Assembly: GCA_949297145.1 (NCBI GenBank)
Contig: CASFQO010000012.1
Location: 1-64,000, forward strand
Length of the DNA stretch: 64,000 nt
Source of the DNA: an uncultured Alphaproteobacteria bacterium
GTDB lineage: Bacteria; Pseudomonadota; Alphaproteobacteria; RF32; CAG-239
Direction of reading: 5' to 3'
In this document: positions 1 through 9,148 of the stretch, piece by piece
Position numbering within the stretch: position 1 is the first letter of the stretch
Layout: each line of letters begins with the position of its first letter
Notes under the pieces: generated by a model
What the model was told of the DNA's origin: nothing
What the model saw: the letters and a program-made list of their open reading frames with translations, nothing else
Databases searched by the model: none
Position numbers and translations under genes: made by a program

Positions 1-91
1 CAATAACTTTTTTTAAAATTTTTCACTTTTTTTAAAAAATTTTTTGCCGCTTTCCTTAACCCCTTGTTTTATTTATCTTCTTTTATCCACC

Positions 92-1369
92 TCATCCATA
101 CACTCTTGCTGCTTCGTATCCCAACCCCGCCGATACGGATGAAAATTTCCCGTTTTCTGAAATCTCTGTATTAGAGAATAACCGGCATAATTCTTTCTTT
201 ATATATGGAATCTCGGTCGAACCACCCGTTAATATTACCAATTCTATATCTGCAAAACTTATTCCTGCCTCTCGCATACACTCCATCATGGAATCTGTAA
301 TCTTTTGAATATCTTTTTGGATGGATTCTTCAAATCTTTGTTTCTCTAAGCTTATATTGGGCTTTTCCTCTAAAAATTCTAATTCGCTATGTACAAATTC
401 TTGTTTTGATAAAGCTATTTTACTTATTTCTACATTATTAAGAAGAGTATGCCCTAACTCCTTTTGCACTGTTTCCCAAAGGATTCTTACTTTTTGAGGT
501 TCTGACGACTCCTCATATACTTTCTGAATCTCTTTTTTTGCTTTATATGTATATAGAGTATTAATACTGCTCCATTCCGATAGAGTCATATATGGCCCAA
601 AGGGGACTGGAAGAATCCGCCCATTATAGGGATTAGGTTTTAACATTGTTCCATATCCTAATTCCGGCATGTAGCATTTCATAGCCAAATCTCTATCAAA
701 ATCATTGCCGCCTACGCGGACTCCACTATTGGCTAATATATCTTTTGTCCTATCTATTTGCTTTTTATGTTCTGGTCCTAAGCGAATCACACTGAAGTCA
801 GATGTTCCACCGCCAATATCGATAACAAAAGCCAGTTTTTCTTTTTCGAGTTTTTGTTCATGTGCGTAAGCTGCTGCTAGTGGTTCGTATTGAAAATGTA
901 TTTGTTTAAAACCTGCCATTTTTGCTATATGCATCAGAAACGACTCTGCTTTTTTATCTGCATCCGGATCATAATCTTGAAAGTGCACAGGACGTCCTAA
1001 AACAGCTTGTTCTAATGAGACTCCGTTTTGTTTTTCAGCAACAGTCTTTAAGTGTTTTATAAAATATCCAATAATGTCCTCATAACTTAGGTAAATCTCA
1101 TTTATTTCTGTTTTGAGATTCATTAAATCCGTTCCGAGGATTCTTTTTATGGACCGCATAAAACGTCCATTTCCACCTGCTATATATTCTTTTATAGCTG
1201 CGACACCAAAAATAGGTTTATATGTATTTTCTTCTGGAAAAAATATTGCAGTTGGAATCGTTTCTCTATCTTTTTCAAAAAGTACTTGAGCTATATTTTT
1301 CTTATCATCAAATATGGATACAGCCGAATTGGTTGTCCCAAAATCAATACCACAATATGATTTAGGCAT
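92..1369 (-). CDS. YegD-like Hsp70-family ATPase
   Basis: Cytosolic actin-fold ATPase of the Hsp70 family, probably a chaperone or regulatory ATPase with unknown client. The phosphate-1 motif GIDFGTTNSA is near residues 7-16, the phosphate-2 motif DIGGGTSDF at 184-192, and an adenosine-binding ILTGGSTEIP stretch lies near the C-terminus. At 425 aa it ends after the nucleotide-binding domain and lacks the DnaK substrate-binding and lid domains, as in the YegD group. The start is well placed: GAGGAG lies just upstream of the ATG. It stands alone on the minus strand, with no grpE or dnaJ nearby, so it is not the housekeeping DnaK. The family call is firm; the role is not known. Confidence 0.88.
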   Translation of the reverse strand: MPKSYCGIDFGTTNSAVSIFDDKKNIAQVLFEKDRETIPTAIFFPEENTYKPIFGVAAIKEYIAGGNGRFMRSIKRILGTDLMNLKTEINEIYLSYEDIIGYFIKHLKTVAEKQNGVSLEQAVLGRPVHFQDYDPDADKKAESFLMHIAKMAGFKQIHFQYEPLAAAYAHEQKLEKEKLAFVIDIGGGTSDFSVIRLGPEHKKQIDRTKDILANSGVRVGGNDFDRDLAMKCYMPELGYGTMLKPNPYNGRILPVPFGPYMTLSEWSSINTLYTYKAKKEIQKVYEESSEPQKVRILWETVQKELGHTLLNNVEISKIALSKQEFVHSELEFLEEKPNISLEKQRFEESIQKDIQKITDSMMECMREAGISFADIELVILTGGSTEIPYIKKELCRLFSNTEISENGKFSSVSAGLGYEAARVYG

Positions 1370-1601
1370 TTTCTTCTCCTCTTTATATAAACGCGGAGAC
1401 TATATTGTGAATGTTTCTTTTTTTCAAGAAGTTCTTGTTTTTCTTTTAAATTTTTAAGTTTTCGTTAACTTTTTTCTTGAACAGTCCTTAAAAATATGTT
1501 ATATTTATTTTAAATTAAGAAGAATAAGAAATAGGACTCCTAAATATATATCTTAAACATTAACAAACCAACGTCGCTTCATTCCCCAGTGTGGCGACTT
1601 T

Positions 1602-2372
1602 TTATTTGTGTAAATCCCTTAATTGCTGTTGTTCGCGCCATTTTGCTATTTTTAAAAAGCGGAAATAGGCTAGATTTATCGATGTTACAAAACCCCATTC
1701 GCCATTTAGAAAATTTCTCTTTATTATATAATAGCATATGAATTGCCTCAAAAACTCTGTGGAAAGTCGTAAGCCACTATAATTTTTATGTTCGCTTATT
1801 GCTGTTTGCACGACTTGATCGGTGAAATTGTTTAATTTATTTACTTGATGATGCAAATCTAAGTATGAATAGTGATGAATTAGCCCTTTTAGTTGTCCGA
1901 TATGTGCTTTATTATTTATAGAGATTCTATCTTTGGTCAGATTATCTTTGGGCATACTTGCAAATTGACGATTATAGAGTCGGGCTAAATTATATTTTTT
2001 GGTCCCTATTCTTGGATGATTAAATCCCGGATACATATCCCCTATTCTTATTTTATAGATATCATATTGTGGTTTCTCTTTGATTTTTTGAATCTCTTCG
2101 ATTAGCTCCTTTGATAATACCTCATCTGCATCTATTGATAGCACCCACTGATTATTGCATAATTCTTGTGCGTAGTGCTTTTGGTCGGAATAACTTATCC
2201 AGTCTTTATGATAAAATTTTGCTTTATATTTTTCTGCTATTTTTTGTGTATTATCCGTACTACCGCTATCCACAATTATTATCTCATCAGCCACCTGAAC
2301 TGCTGCTTGTAATGTTTTTTCCAGTCTTTCTTCTTCATTCAATGTTATCATGTATACCGATAGTTGTATCAT
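1602..2372 (-). CDS. Family 2 glycosyltransferase (WaaE/KdtX-like)
   Basis: GT-A fold glycosyltransferase that probably adds a sugar to LPS core or another surface glycan on the cytoplasmic face. The N-terminus SVYMITLNEEERLEKTL, the nucleotide-binding VDSGSTDNT and the metal-binding SIDADE motif are typical of the WaaE-like branch of GT2. The start is set at 2372 because AAGGGG precedes that ATG; a longer reading frame adds 13 codons without a ribosome site. No transmembrane segment is visible. It is a single gene, so the acceptor cannot be deduced from context. Confidence 0.85.
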   Translation of the reverse strand: MIQLSVYMITLNEEERLEKTLQAAVQVADEIIIVDSGSTDNTQKIAEKYKAKFYHKDWISYSDQKHYAQELCNNQWVLSIDADEVLSKELIEEIQKIKEKPQYDIYKIRIGDMYPGFNHPRIGTKKYNLARLYNRQFASMPKDNLTKDRISINNKAHIGQLKGLIHHYSYLDLHHQVNKLNNFTDQVVQTAISEHKNYSGLRLSTEFLRQFICYYIIKRNFLNGEWGFVTSINLAYFRFLKIAKWREQQQLRDLHK

Positions 2373-2499
2373 ATCTCGCCCCTTGGTTATATTTGAGGCT
2401 GATATATGCACTATTTTTCTATTTACAATATACCTTCTTTTTTCTTGTCTTTATCTTATTATCTTTTATGGTAGACTATCAATTTAATTAGGAGGTACT

Positions 2500-2859
2500 A
2501 TGACTTTACTTTTTATTGAATACCCTAAATGCTCTACTTGTCAAAAAGCTAAGCGTTGGTTAATTGAGCATAATATTCCTTTTACTGACAGACATATTGT
2601 GGAAAATCCGCCTAGCGCCGAAGAATTAAAAAATTGGGCTAGCTCTTCTGATATTGCGCTTAGTAAATTTTTTAATACAAGCGGTCTTTTGTACAGAAGT
2701 ATGAATCTTAAAGATAAGCTTCCACTTCTTTCTGATGATGAGAAATTACAACTACTCAGTAGTAATGGAATGTTGGTTAAAAGACCGCTATTAGTTGGGA
2801 CGCAATTTTTACTTATTGGCTTTAATGAGAAAATTTGGCTTCAAACAATTTTACCATAA
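2500..2859 (+). CDS. ArsC/Spx-family reductase-like protein
   Basis: Small thioredoxin-fold protein of the ArsC/Spx/YffB family (119 aa, usual family length). It keeps the N-terminal CSTC (CxxC) motif and the downstream KRPLL segment that holds the family's conserved Arg-Pro. Members are glutaredoxin-dependent arsenate reductases or thiol-redox proteins of unknown substrate. No ars operon is present, so arsenate reduction is not implied. A strong AGGAGGT ribosome site precedes the ATG and a hairpin terminator follows directly. Confidence 0.85.
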   Translation: MTLLFIEYPKCSTCQKAKRWLIEHNIPFTDRHIVENPPSAEELKNWASSSDIALSKFFNTSGLLYRSMNLKDKLPLLSDDEKLQLLSSNGMLVKRPLLVGTQFLLIGFNEKIWLQTILP

Positions 2860-2860
2860 C

Positions 2861-2889
2861 AAAGAAGCACCATTTGGTGCTTCTTTATT
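2861..2889. terminator. Bidirectional rho-independent terminator
   Basis: An 11-bp perfect stem (2861-2871 with 2876-2886) and a 4-nt loop ATTT sit between two convergent genes. A-rich and T-rich flanks let it serve both the ArsC-like gene and the DotB-like gene, whose stop codon is at 2888. Confidence 0.85.
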
Positions 2890-4018
2890 AAAAGTCAAAT
2901 AGTGATAAACCTCTTTCTAATTTTGTTTTTTGAGATTCCATTATTGTTGCCAAATTTAATTTTCCTGTTCTGAGCATCGCTCGAACTTGACATCCCGAAT
3001 TGATATCTGGATTAGCAAACAAAGGTTCTACTTGTAATTTTCGTGGTGATCCAACTAAATTTTGATGAATGCATGCTAATAAACCATTTGCCATTAGTTC
3101 ATAAGCCATTTCTTCACTGATACCACTTGATACAGCATATTTAGCAACAGAATTTATTGCATCGCTTACATTATTTGCATGAATTGTTGATAACACCAAG
3201 TGTCCGGATGTTGCAGCTCGTAATAATTCCACCGCTGCTTCTGATGAACGAATTTCTCCGAGATAAATATATCTTGGTTTTGAACGAAGGGCTGATTTTA
3301 TCCCCTCTTCCCACAAGCCATCTGGTGGTGTTGTTTGTTTACAAAGTCCTAAATCACCATTTTCTGTTTGATACACACCGTCTAAAGGCATCTCTATCGG
3401 ATCTTCAATTGTAAAAGCATATCCGCCTTCTGTTTGAAGATATTTTTTTATAAGTGCTGCAATAGATGTGCTTTTTCCTGTTCCTGTAGCTCCAGCAAAT
3501 AGAATTAAGCCACTTTTGGGTGCTAAATTCACTAATTGGCGATATACCCCTATGGGGAGACCTAATTTTTCTAAATCTGGAATTTCTGTCGGCATCTTTC
3601 TTGCGCAGAACTGTTCACCCTCAAGCGCAACCGTTCGTTCTATTCGATAATTTCTTCCTTTGTAGCGCAAAGAGTAACTACTCATTTTGCCATCATATTT
3701 TTCTTCTACTGCAGATATAAACTCTTGGATATCTATGAATTTTCCAATTTTTAGTCCGCTATTGCTTTTTCCACTCCAAATATATGTTTTTTTATCAGGT
3801 GTTATGTATAAATCTGAAAAGTTTGTATCATTTACCATTTTCGGTAAGTCGTCTACATATGACGTCTTAGGAGCAGCTTTTGCCTCGCTATGCAGCAAGG
3901 AAGCACTACTCATTGTATTTCCTCTGACTACCTGCCCACGTATATCTGATGTATTTTTTTCTGGCTGTGAAGTTTTTGTTTCTATTTTATCTGTCTTTTC
4001 TTTACCAAACAATCCCAT
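2888..4018 (-). CDS. DotB/TraJ-type secretion ATPase
   Basis: PilT-superfamily hexameric ATPase of the DotB/TraJ group, which powers type IVB (Dot/Icm or IncI-like) secretion at the inner membrane. It has an N-terminal PAS-like region (about residues 55-140), Walker A GATGTGKST (176-184), an Asp box around TIEDPIE (203-209), Walker B IYLGEIR (251-257) and a His box around STIHANN (277-283). The first 50 residues are hydrophilic and probably disordered. At 376 aa it matches DotB length. No other type IV gene is adjacent; a coupling-protein cluster lies about 55 kb away. A PilT-type pilus retraction ATPase is the main alternative, but no pilin genes are seen. Confidence 0.82.
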   Translation of the reverse strand: MGLFGKEKTDKIETKTSQPEKNTSDIRGQVVRGNTMSSASLLHSEAKAAPKTSYVDDLPKMVNDTNFSDLYITPDKKTYIWSGKSNSGLKIGKFIDIQEFISAVEEKYDGKMSSYSLRYKGRNYRIERTVALEGEQFCARKMPTEIPDLEKLGLPIGVYRQLVNLAPKSGLILFAGATGTGKSTSIAALIKKYLQTEGGYAFTIEDPIEMPLDGVYQTENGDLGLCKQTTPPDGLWEEGIKSALRSKPRYIYLGEIRSSEAAVELLRAATSGHLVLSTIHANNVSDAINSVAKYAVSSGISEEMAYELMANGLLACIHQNLVGSPRKLQVEPLFANPDINSGCQVRAMLRTGKLNLATIMESQKTKLERGLSLFDF

Positions 4019-4176
4019 TTTATTTCTCGCATATTAAAATTCTTTTGCGCTTGATAATAATTTTTTTTAGTTGAGATTTCGTTAATGCAATTAAAAAATT
4101 TAGATATTTGAGATTTATCGTATATGGTTAACTTTTTCTTTTGAAAATATTTTTCTATCTTGAAAATTTAAAATAA

Positions 4177-4203
4177 AAAAGCCGCACATCTTGGCGGCTT
4201 TTG
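4177..4203 (-). terminator. Terminator downstream of tRNA-Gly
   Basis: GCCGC and GCGGC arms extended by A/T pairs (about 9 bp) close an 8-nt loop; the A-run on the left reads as a T-run on the minus strand, just 3' of the tRNA. Confidence 0.7.
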
Positions 4204-4217
4204 ATATATAAAAAAAA

Positions 4218-4292
4218 TGGAGCGGGCAATGGGATTCGGACCCACGACATCAACCTTGGCAAGGTTGCGCTCTACCCCTGAGCTATACCCGC
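4218..4292 (-). tRNA. tRNA-Gly (anticodon GCC)
   Basis: Read on the minus strand it gives a full cloverleaf: acceptor stem GCGGGT pairing with GCCCGC, a D-arm AGCTCAGGGGTAGAGC, an anticodon loop TTGCCAA carrying GCC, and a T-arm with GGGTCCGAATCCC. The 3' CCA is encoded (4218-4220). It reads GGC and GGU glycine codons. Confidence 0.96.
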
Positions 4293-4496
4293 ATCGTTTA
4301 ACAGGTGTGTTTTATAACATACTTTTTCTTTATTGCAAGAAAAAAATTTCAACTTTTTGATTTTTTTACTTATCGTTTTGTTTTTGCGAAAATAAAAATT
4401 ATTTTCCTTCTATAATACTTCTGAATTTCTTTAACAATTTATATATAATTGCCATGCTATAAGATTTTTATTACATGTGAATATAGAGGATTTGTT

Positions 4497-4655
4497 ATGA
4501 AAAAAACTACTACACCTAAAGATATTCGTTTTGAAAAAGAATCTAAAGCCTTAAAGAAAAATTTGGAGAAACGTAAAAAGCAAGAATCTGAATTAGCTAA
4601 ATTAAAGTCAAAATCTGTTTCGTCTCAGTCCGATACTAGTGAAAAGGATTTATAA
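4497..4655 (+). CDS. Small lysine-rich protein upstream of murA
   Basis: Unrecognised 52-aa basic protein, rich in Lys, Glu and Ser, with a likely helical middle (KALKKNLEKRKKQESELAKL) and a polar tail. The start at 4497 is chosen because AGAGGA precedes that ATG; the frame opens 48 bases earlier without a ribosome site. It ends two bases before murA, so the two are co-translated. A TATAAT-like -10 lies at 4411-4416 with no clear -35. Function unknown. Confidence 0.65.
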   Translation: MKKTTTPKDIRFEKESKALKKNLEKRKKQESELAKLKSKSVSSQSDTSEKDL

Positions 4656-4657
4656 AA

Positions 4658-5950
4658 ATGGATAAAATTAAAATCATCGGCGGAAATACACTTCGTGGAA
4701 AAATTTATATTAGTGGGGCCAAAAATGCTGCTTTGCCTCTTATCTGTGCATCTTTATTAACCTCTGAACCTGTTACTATAAAAAATGTTCCACAACTCTC
4801 TGATATCACGTTTTTAAATGGTTTACTTAAATATTTAGGCGTTCAGATTTCCGATAAACAAGAAATTTTCGAACAGCATCTTTCTACAACTTATACTTAT
4901 CAAACCAGTCATATTTCTGAATTGATTGCGCCATACGATTTTGTTAGAAAAATGAGAGCCTCTTATTATGTTTTAGGTCCTCTGTTGGCGCGTTTTAAAC
5001 ATGCGGAATTATCCTTGCCGGGTGGATGTGCTATTGGGGCTCGGCCCATAGATATTCACCTCTCATCTTTAGAGCAAATGGGCGCAAAAATTGAAATCAA
5101 AAATGGATATGTTATTGCTGACGCGCCTAATGGTTTAACCGGAGCACATATTATCTTTAGCAAAGCCTCGGTTGGTGCTACGTGTAATATTTTGATGGCT
5201 GCCACTCTTGCTTCCGGCGTTACAAAGATTGAAAACGCGGCTAAAGAACCCGAAATTGCGAATCTTATTGACTTGCTTAACAACATGGGGGCTAAAATTG
5301 ACGGCAAAGATACTTCTATTTTAACTATTGAGGGCGTTAAAGAGCTCCATTCCGGTCAAATTTCTGTGATTTCCGATAGAATTGAAGCTGGTTCGTACGC
5401 TATTGCAGCAGCGATTACACACGGAAAAATTGAACTTGTTAATGCTTGTGCCGATTTTTTACAACAACCTTTGCGTGTTTTAGAAAAAATGGGTGTAGAT
5501 GTTTCTGTTAGTGATAATTCGATTACTGTCAGCGGAGAAGGTAAAACTATCGTAGGTGAAGATATTTATACTGATTACTATCCTGGTTTTCCAACCGATT
5601 TACAAGCGCAATTTATGGCCTTGATGACAGTCGCCGAGGGAGCTTCACTTGTTACCGAAAGTATTTGGGAAAATCGTTTTATGCATGTTCCAGAGTTGTG
5701 TCGGATGGGCGCTAATATTAATATCCACGGGCACGCTTCTGCTATTGTCAGAGGGGTGAAAAAACTTTCAGGTGCTCCTGTTATGGCGACGGACCTCAGA
5801 GCCTCATTTGCCCTTGTTTTAGCAGGACTCGTTGCCGAAGGTGAAACTATTGTCAACCGTGTATATCATCTAGATAGAGGGTATGAACGTCTTGAAGAAA
5901 AACTGAAGTCCGTTGGTGCAAACATTGAACGTATCAAAGAATCTGATTAA
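4658..5950 (+). CDS. murA: UDP-GlcNAc 1-carboxyvinyltransferase
   Basis: Catalyses the first committed step of peptidoglycan synthesis: enolpyruvyl transfer from PEP to UDP-GlcNAc in the cytosol. Length (430 aa) is standard. The substrate-binding Lys is in SGAKNAALP (K22) and the catalytic Cys is present in LPGGCAIGARP (C124), so the enzyme should be fosfomycin-sensitive in principle. The FPTDLQAQFMA segment of domain 2 is intact. Its TAA stop overlaps the stop of the convergent glycosyltransferase: the bases TTAA at 5947-5950 supply both stop codons. Confidence 0.97.
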   Translation: MDKIKIIGGNTLRGKIYISGAKNAALPLICASLLTSEPVTIKNVPQLSDITFLNGLLKYLGVQISDKQEIFEQHLSTTYTYQTSHISELIAPYDFVRKMRASYYVLGPLLARFKHAELSLPGGCAIGARPIDIHLSSLEQMGAKIEIKNGYVIADAPNGLTGAHIIFSKASVGATCNILMAATLASGVTKIENAAKEPEIANLIDLLNNMGAKIDGKDTSILTIEGVKELHSGQISVISDRIEAGSYAIAAAITHGKIELVNACADFLQQPLRVLEKMGVDVSVSDNSITVSGEGKTIVGEDIYTDYYPGFPTDLQAQFMALMTVAEGASLVTESIWENRFMHVPELCRMGANINIHGHASAIVRGVKKLSGAPVMATDLRASFALVLAGLVAEGETIVNRVYHLDRGYERLEEKLKSVGANIERIKESD

Positions 5951-7011
5951 TTTTTAGAGAACAGAATTCCTCTGAGTTTGCCCAAGTTTCGGCAAGATTT
6001 TCTCTCTTCTTTGTTATATACGGCAAAGGTGTTATATGCCTTATATGCTTCTTCGTACGCTTGTTCGTTTAGTGCCCCAAAGCGGAGTAAATTGCTTATT
6101 CCCAAAATCGTCCATGATAACCACGCATCGTTGATGAGCATTTGAGTGCGTCTTTTTGCGGATTTATACTCTTTTGTTTGTTGTAAAACTTCTAGACCTT
6201 TACGATTTTCAGAGATAACATTTTTTGATTTAGCTAAGCTATCAGTACGATTGCGATAGTTATATACAGGTGTTGTTATAATTGATATTAGAGGATTTAC
6301 AAGAAAAGAACGATATACAAATACATCGTCTTCTCCACAGTTTATATTCAGCGGAAATGTGAAATTATGCTGTTTTATGAATTCTGTACGAAAAACTTGT
6401 CCTCTTACCCCCGTACCCGAGTAAAATAAATCGCTATAGGCTTCATCTCCTTTAAAGGGTGAAAACAGCGATAGATTATCTAATTTTGTACTGGGAAATT
6501 TGGCTTCTTTTTCTATTTCTGCAGCGGCTTCTGCTCCTCTTAAACTACTAACCCATTCAGCCCCATATACATCGTAGTATGCCGCCAGCAAAATATCTGG
6601 AGAATCTTGTTTCAGTTGTTCTAAAATTACCTTAAATGCATTTTCTTCTAGCCAATCATCACTATCTACAAATATGATGTATTTTCCCTTTGCTAGTTCC
6701 AACCCTTTATTTCTGCTAGCTGAAACGCCTTGATTGTTTTGGTTAATTAGGTGCATATTAGAGTATTTTTTAGCATATTGTTGTAGTATTTCTAAACTTT
6801 TATCTGTAGAACCGTCATTTATTACTATTACTTCAAAATTTCCACTTTGATTCATTATGCTATCTAAGCATCTTTCTAAGTATTTTTCGGAGTTATATAC
6901 TGGTACAATTACGCTTAGCGTAACTTGCTGCATTTTTATAATTCCAATGATTAAAACAGTAAGAATAACAACACCGATATAAAAAAATTTTGATTTAAAA
7001 ATTGTCATCAT
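5947..7011 (-). CDS. Membrane-anchored family 2 glycosyltransferase
   Basis: GT2 enzyme with an N-terminal membrane anchor (about residues 9-27, hydrophobic) followed by a GT-A catalytic domain: LSVIVPVYNSEKYLERCLDS, VINDGSTD and the DXD-type IFVDSDDWLE. The C-terminal 130 residues are helical and typical of GT2 enzymes that build surface polysaccharide. If translation instead began at the internal Met 27, the anchor would be lost; the upstream start has AAGGGC before it and is preferred. Donor and acceptor cannot be deduced. It is single and convergent with murA. Confidence 0.83.
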   Translation of the reverse strand: MMTIFKSKFFYIGVVILTVLIIGIIKMQQVTLSVIVPVYNSEKYLERCLDSIMNQSGNFEVIVINDGSTDKSLEILQQYAKKYSNMHLINQNNQGVSASRNKGLELAKGKYIIFVDSDDWLEENAFKVILEQLKQDSPDILLAAYYDVYGAEWVSSLRGAEAAAEIEKEAKFPSTKLDNLSLFSPFKGDEAYSDLFYSGTGVRGQVFRTEFIKQHNFTFPLNINCGEDDVFVYRSFLVNPLISIITTPVYNYRNRTDSLAKSKNVISENRKGLEVLQQTKEYKSAKRRTQMLINDAWLSWTILGISNLLRFGALNEQAYEEAYKAYNTFAVYNKEERKSCRNLGKLRGILFSKN

Positions 7012-7076
7012 ATGCCCTTATAATCTTCTATCCCTTTTAGAATAAAGTATAAAAGTATAATTGCAAGCAACTTCTA

Positions 7077-8012
7077 CTACAATATCTTTAATTGTTTATA
7101 GAGGGGTCTGTCTGTTCTAATGCTCAAATAATGGCATTTAATTCTTCGGCAAAAGTCTTCCATATCTTTTCGTTTTTGCAGAAAATGTTTATGATAGATT
7201 TCTTTAAACCCTGCTGAAAATGTTTCAAAAGACACTTTCTCGCCTTTGTATTCAGCTATGTATTGTCCATTGGCAGGTGCATCTTCTTCTATTATGTCAT
7301 ACACATTAATACAATATAGCTGTGACCGACGACTTAACGCGACAAGAACCTTTTTTGCTGCATCACTAATATTGTTGTAGTCGCTTATAATAAAAATCAT
7401 CGCTTTGCCTTTTGTGCAATATTGCAGAAGTTTGAGCGTATCTGATAAATCTTTTTTTTCTGCTGCCACCAAGTTTCTTTGCTGTAACACAGAAGAACTG
7501 GCCTCTGCAATAGCATTAAATATCGCCATTAGATTTTTCTGATTATTTTGAGGTTTAAACATTCTTGTTTCATACCCATCAAACAATACTACACCGAATC
7601 TATCTTTGTTGGCTAAGCTTTGCCATCCTAATAACGCTGTTAATTTTGCCGCAGATACTGATTTTAGCTCCTTTTTAGTACCAAAAAGCATATATGGCGA
7701 TATATCCAGAACAACATAGACTTCTCTGTCTTTTTCTTCAGAAAAGACTTTAGTATAAGTATCGCCCTTTCGTGCCGTTACACGCCAATCAATATCCCGT
7801 ACATCATCGCCATAACCATAACTTCGCACCTCTTCCAACTCCATTCCTCTGCCTTTAAAGGCTGAGCGAATATCACCCGCTTGATATGATGTTATGTTAT
7901 TATGACGCTGTTTAATATATGGCAAAAATTTGCGTTGGGCAATTAGTTCATCAACCCCTACGCTTAGGCCTTGCGTGTTTTGTTGTTTTATTTCTGCGTG
8001 CTTAAAAAACAT
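7077..8012 (-). CDS. DUF58 domain protein
   Basis: Cytosolic DUF58 protein (311 aa) with the family signature ELEEVRSYGYGDDVRDIDWR near residues 56-75 and a VWA-like fold (VVLDISPYM). DUF58 proteins are almost always paired with a MoxR ATPase, as here (27 bases downstream of it), and are thought to form a metal-dependent chaperone or insertase system for an unknown client. The usual third and fourth partners (BatA/BatB-like VWA proteins, DUF4381) are absent. No ribosome site is visible; the start lies in a 13-bp tandem repeat (8010-8035). Confidence 0.88.
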   Translation of the reverse strand: MFFKHAEIKQQNTQGLSVGVDELIAQRKFLPYIKQRHNNITSYQAGDIRSAFKGRGMELEEVRSYGYGDDVRDIDWRVTARKGDTYTKVFSEEKDREVYVVLDISPYMLFGTKKELKSVSAAKLTALLGWQSLANKDRFGVVLFDGYETRMFKPQNNQKNLMAIFNAIAEASSSVLQQRNLVAAEKKDLSDTLKLLQYCTKGKAMIFIISDYNNISDAAKKVLVALSRRSQLYCINVYDIIEEDAPANGQYIAEYKGEKVSFETFSAGFKEIYHKHFLQKRKDMEDFCRRIKCHYLSIRTDRPLYKQLKIL

Positions 8013-8035
8013 TTAAATACACCATTTAAATACAT
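8010..8035. repeat. 13-bp tandem duplication at the DUF58 start
   Basis: CATTTAAATACA-C and CATTTAAATACA-T sit head to tail; on the minus strand each copy carries an ATG, 13 bases apart and in different frames. The downstream one opens the DUF58 gene. Confidence 0.7.
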
Positions 8036-8039
8036 TGTT

Positions 8040-9029
8040 TTACGGCAAAGGAACCATCTTTAATATATTGGCAATAATGTCATCACTTTTTAAGCCTTCC
8101 GCTTGAGCTTCAAAGCTCAAAATAATACGGTGTCTTAAGACATCATATACAACATCATGAATATCTTCCGGAATAACAAAATCTCTTCCCTTTAGCCATG
8201 CATTGATTTTTGCACATTTATCTAATGCAATCGTTGCACGAGGACTTGCCCCATATAAGATTTTTTCTTTCAATGAAGATTCATATTTTTCGGGATGTCT
8301 TGTTGCCATTATGAGCTGAACAAGATAATTTTCAAGATTTTCATTCATATAGACAGATAAAACCGTTTTTCTTGCTTCTAGCACATCTTCTATTTTAATT
8401 TTTCCAATTTTACCGAAAAATTCTTTTTCTGCCGTTTTTTGCTGATACTCACCTTGTTGTTCATCTCTGACCAAGCGTAAAATTTTATGTTCGGTCTCTG
8501 CATCCGGCTGATCTATTTTTATATACATCAAGAAACGGTCCAATTGTGCTTCCGGTAGATTATACGTTCCCTCTTGTTCAATTGGGTTTTGGGTTGCCAG
8601 AACCATAAACAACGGTGGTAACTTGTATTGTTTTCCACCAACGCTCACTTGGCGCTCGGCCATAGCTTCCAGCAAGGCGGATTGAACTTTTGCCGGCGCA
8701 CGGTTAATTTCATCTGCTAAAACAAGATTTGCAAAAACTGGACCTTTGCGAAATTCAAATTCGCCTTTTTCTGCTACATAAATATCGCTTCCGGTAATAT
8801 CTGACGGCAATAAATCCGGTGTAAACTGGATACGATTATATTGGGCTTGGATACATTCTGACAAGGTTTTGATAGCTTTTGTTTTTGCTAACCCTGGAGC
8901 CCCCTCCAATAGAGCATGACCATCTGCCAACAATGTTATAATCAGCTTTTTTATCAATTCTTGCTGACCAACAATGCGGCTATCCAGATAATTTTGTAAA
9001 GCGACAATTTTTTCTCTGATTTCGCTCAT
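8040..9029 (-). CDS. MoxR-type AAA+ ATPase
   Basis: AAA+ ATPase of the MoxR family (329 aa), probably remodelling or metallating a partner together with the DUF58 protein downstream. Walker A is the MoxR-specific GAPGLAKTK (43-51), Walker B is LADEINRAP, sensor 1 is LATQNPIEQEGTY, and the arginine-finger region LPEAQLDRFLM follows. GAGAGGG precedes the ATG. Divergent from uvrD. Confidence 0.93.
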   Translation of the reverse strand: MSEIREKIVALQNYLDSRIVGQQELIKKLIITLLADGHALLEGAPGLAKTKAIKTLSECIQAQYNRIQFTPDLLPSDITGSDIYVAEKGEFEFRKGPVFANLVLADEINRAPAKVQSALLEAMAERQVSVGGKQYKLPPLFMVLATQNPIEQEGTYNLPEAQLDRFLMYIKIDQPDAETEHKILRLVRDEQQGEYQQKTAEKEFFGKIGKIKIEDVLEARKTVLSVYMNENLENYLVQLIMATRHPEKYESSLKEKILYGASPRATIALDKCAKINAWLKGRDFVIPEDIHDVVYDVLRHRIILSFEAQAEGLKSDDIIANILKMVPLP

Positions 9030-9148
9030 CTTTCCCTCTCTGTTTTATTTCTGTTCTAAAAAAACACAAAAAACTTTTCATTCAAAATTTATCTTGTATA
9101 ACTTTCTATATATGATTTTGATTAACAAAAAACAAGAAATTTTGCAAG

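Noticed and set aside
1572-1605. Hairpin GTCGC/GCGAC with a T-run on the plus strand
   Set aside because: Only five base pairs with a 16-base loop, overlapping the stop codon of a minus-strand gene; no plus-strand transcript is evident.
2888-4018. PilT of a type IV pilus
   Set aside because: No pilin, PilB, PilC or PilQ genes in the window, and the N-terminal region and length fit DotB/TraJ better; kept as an alternative only.
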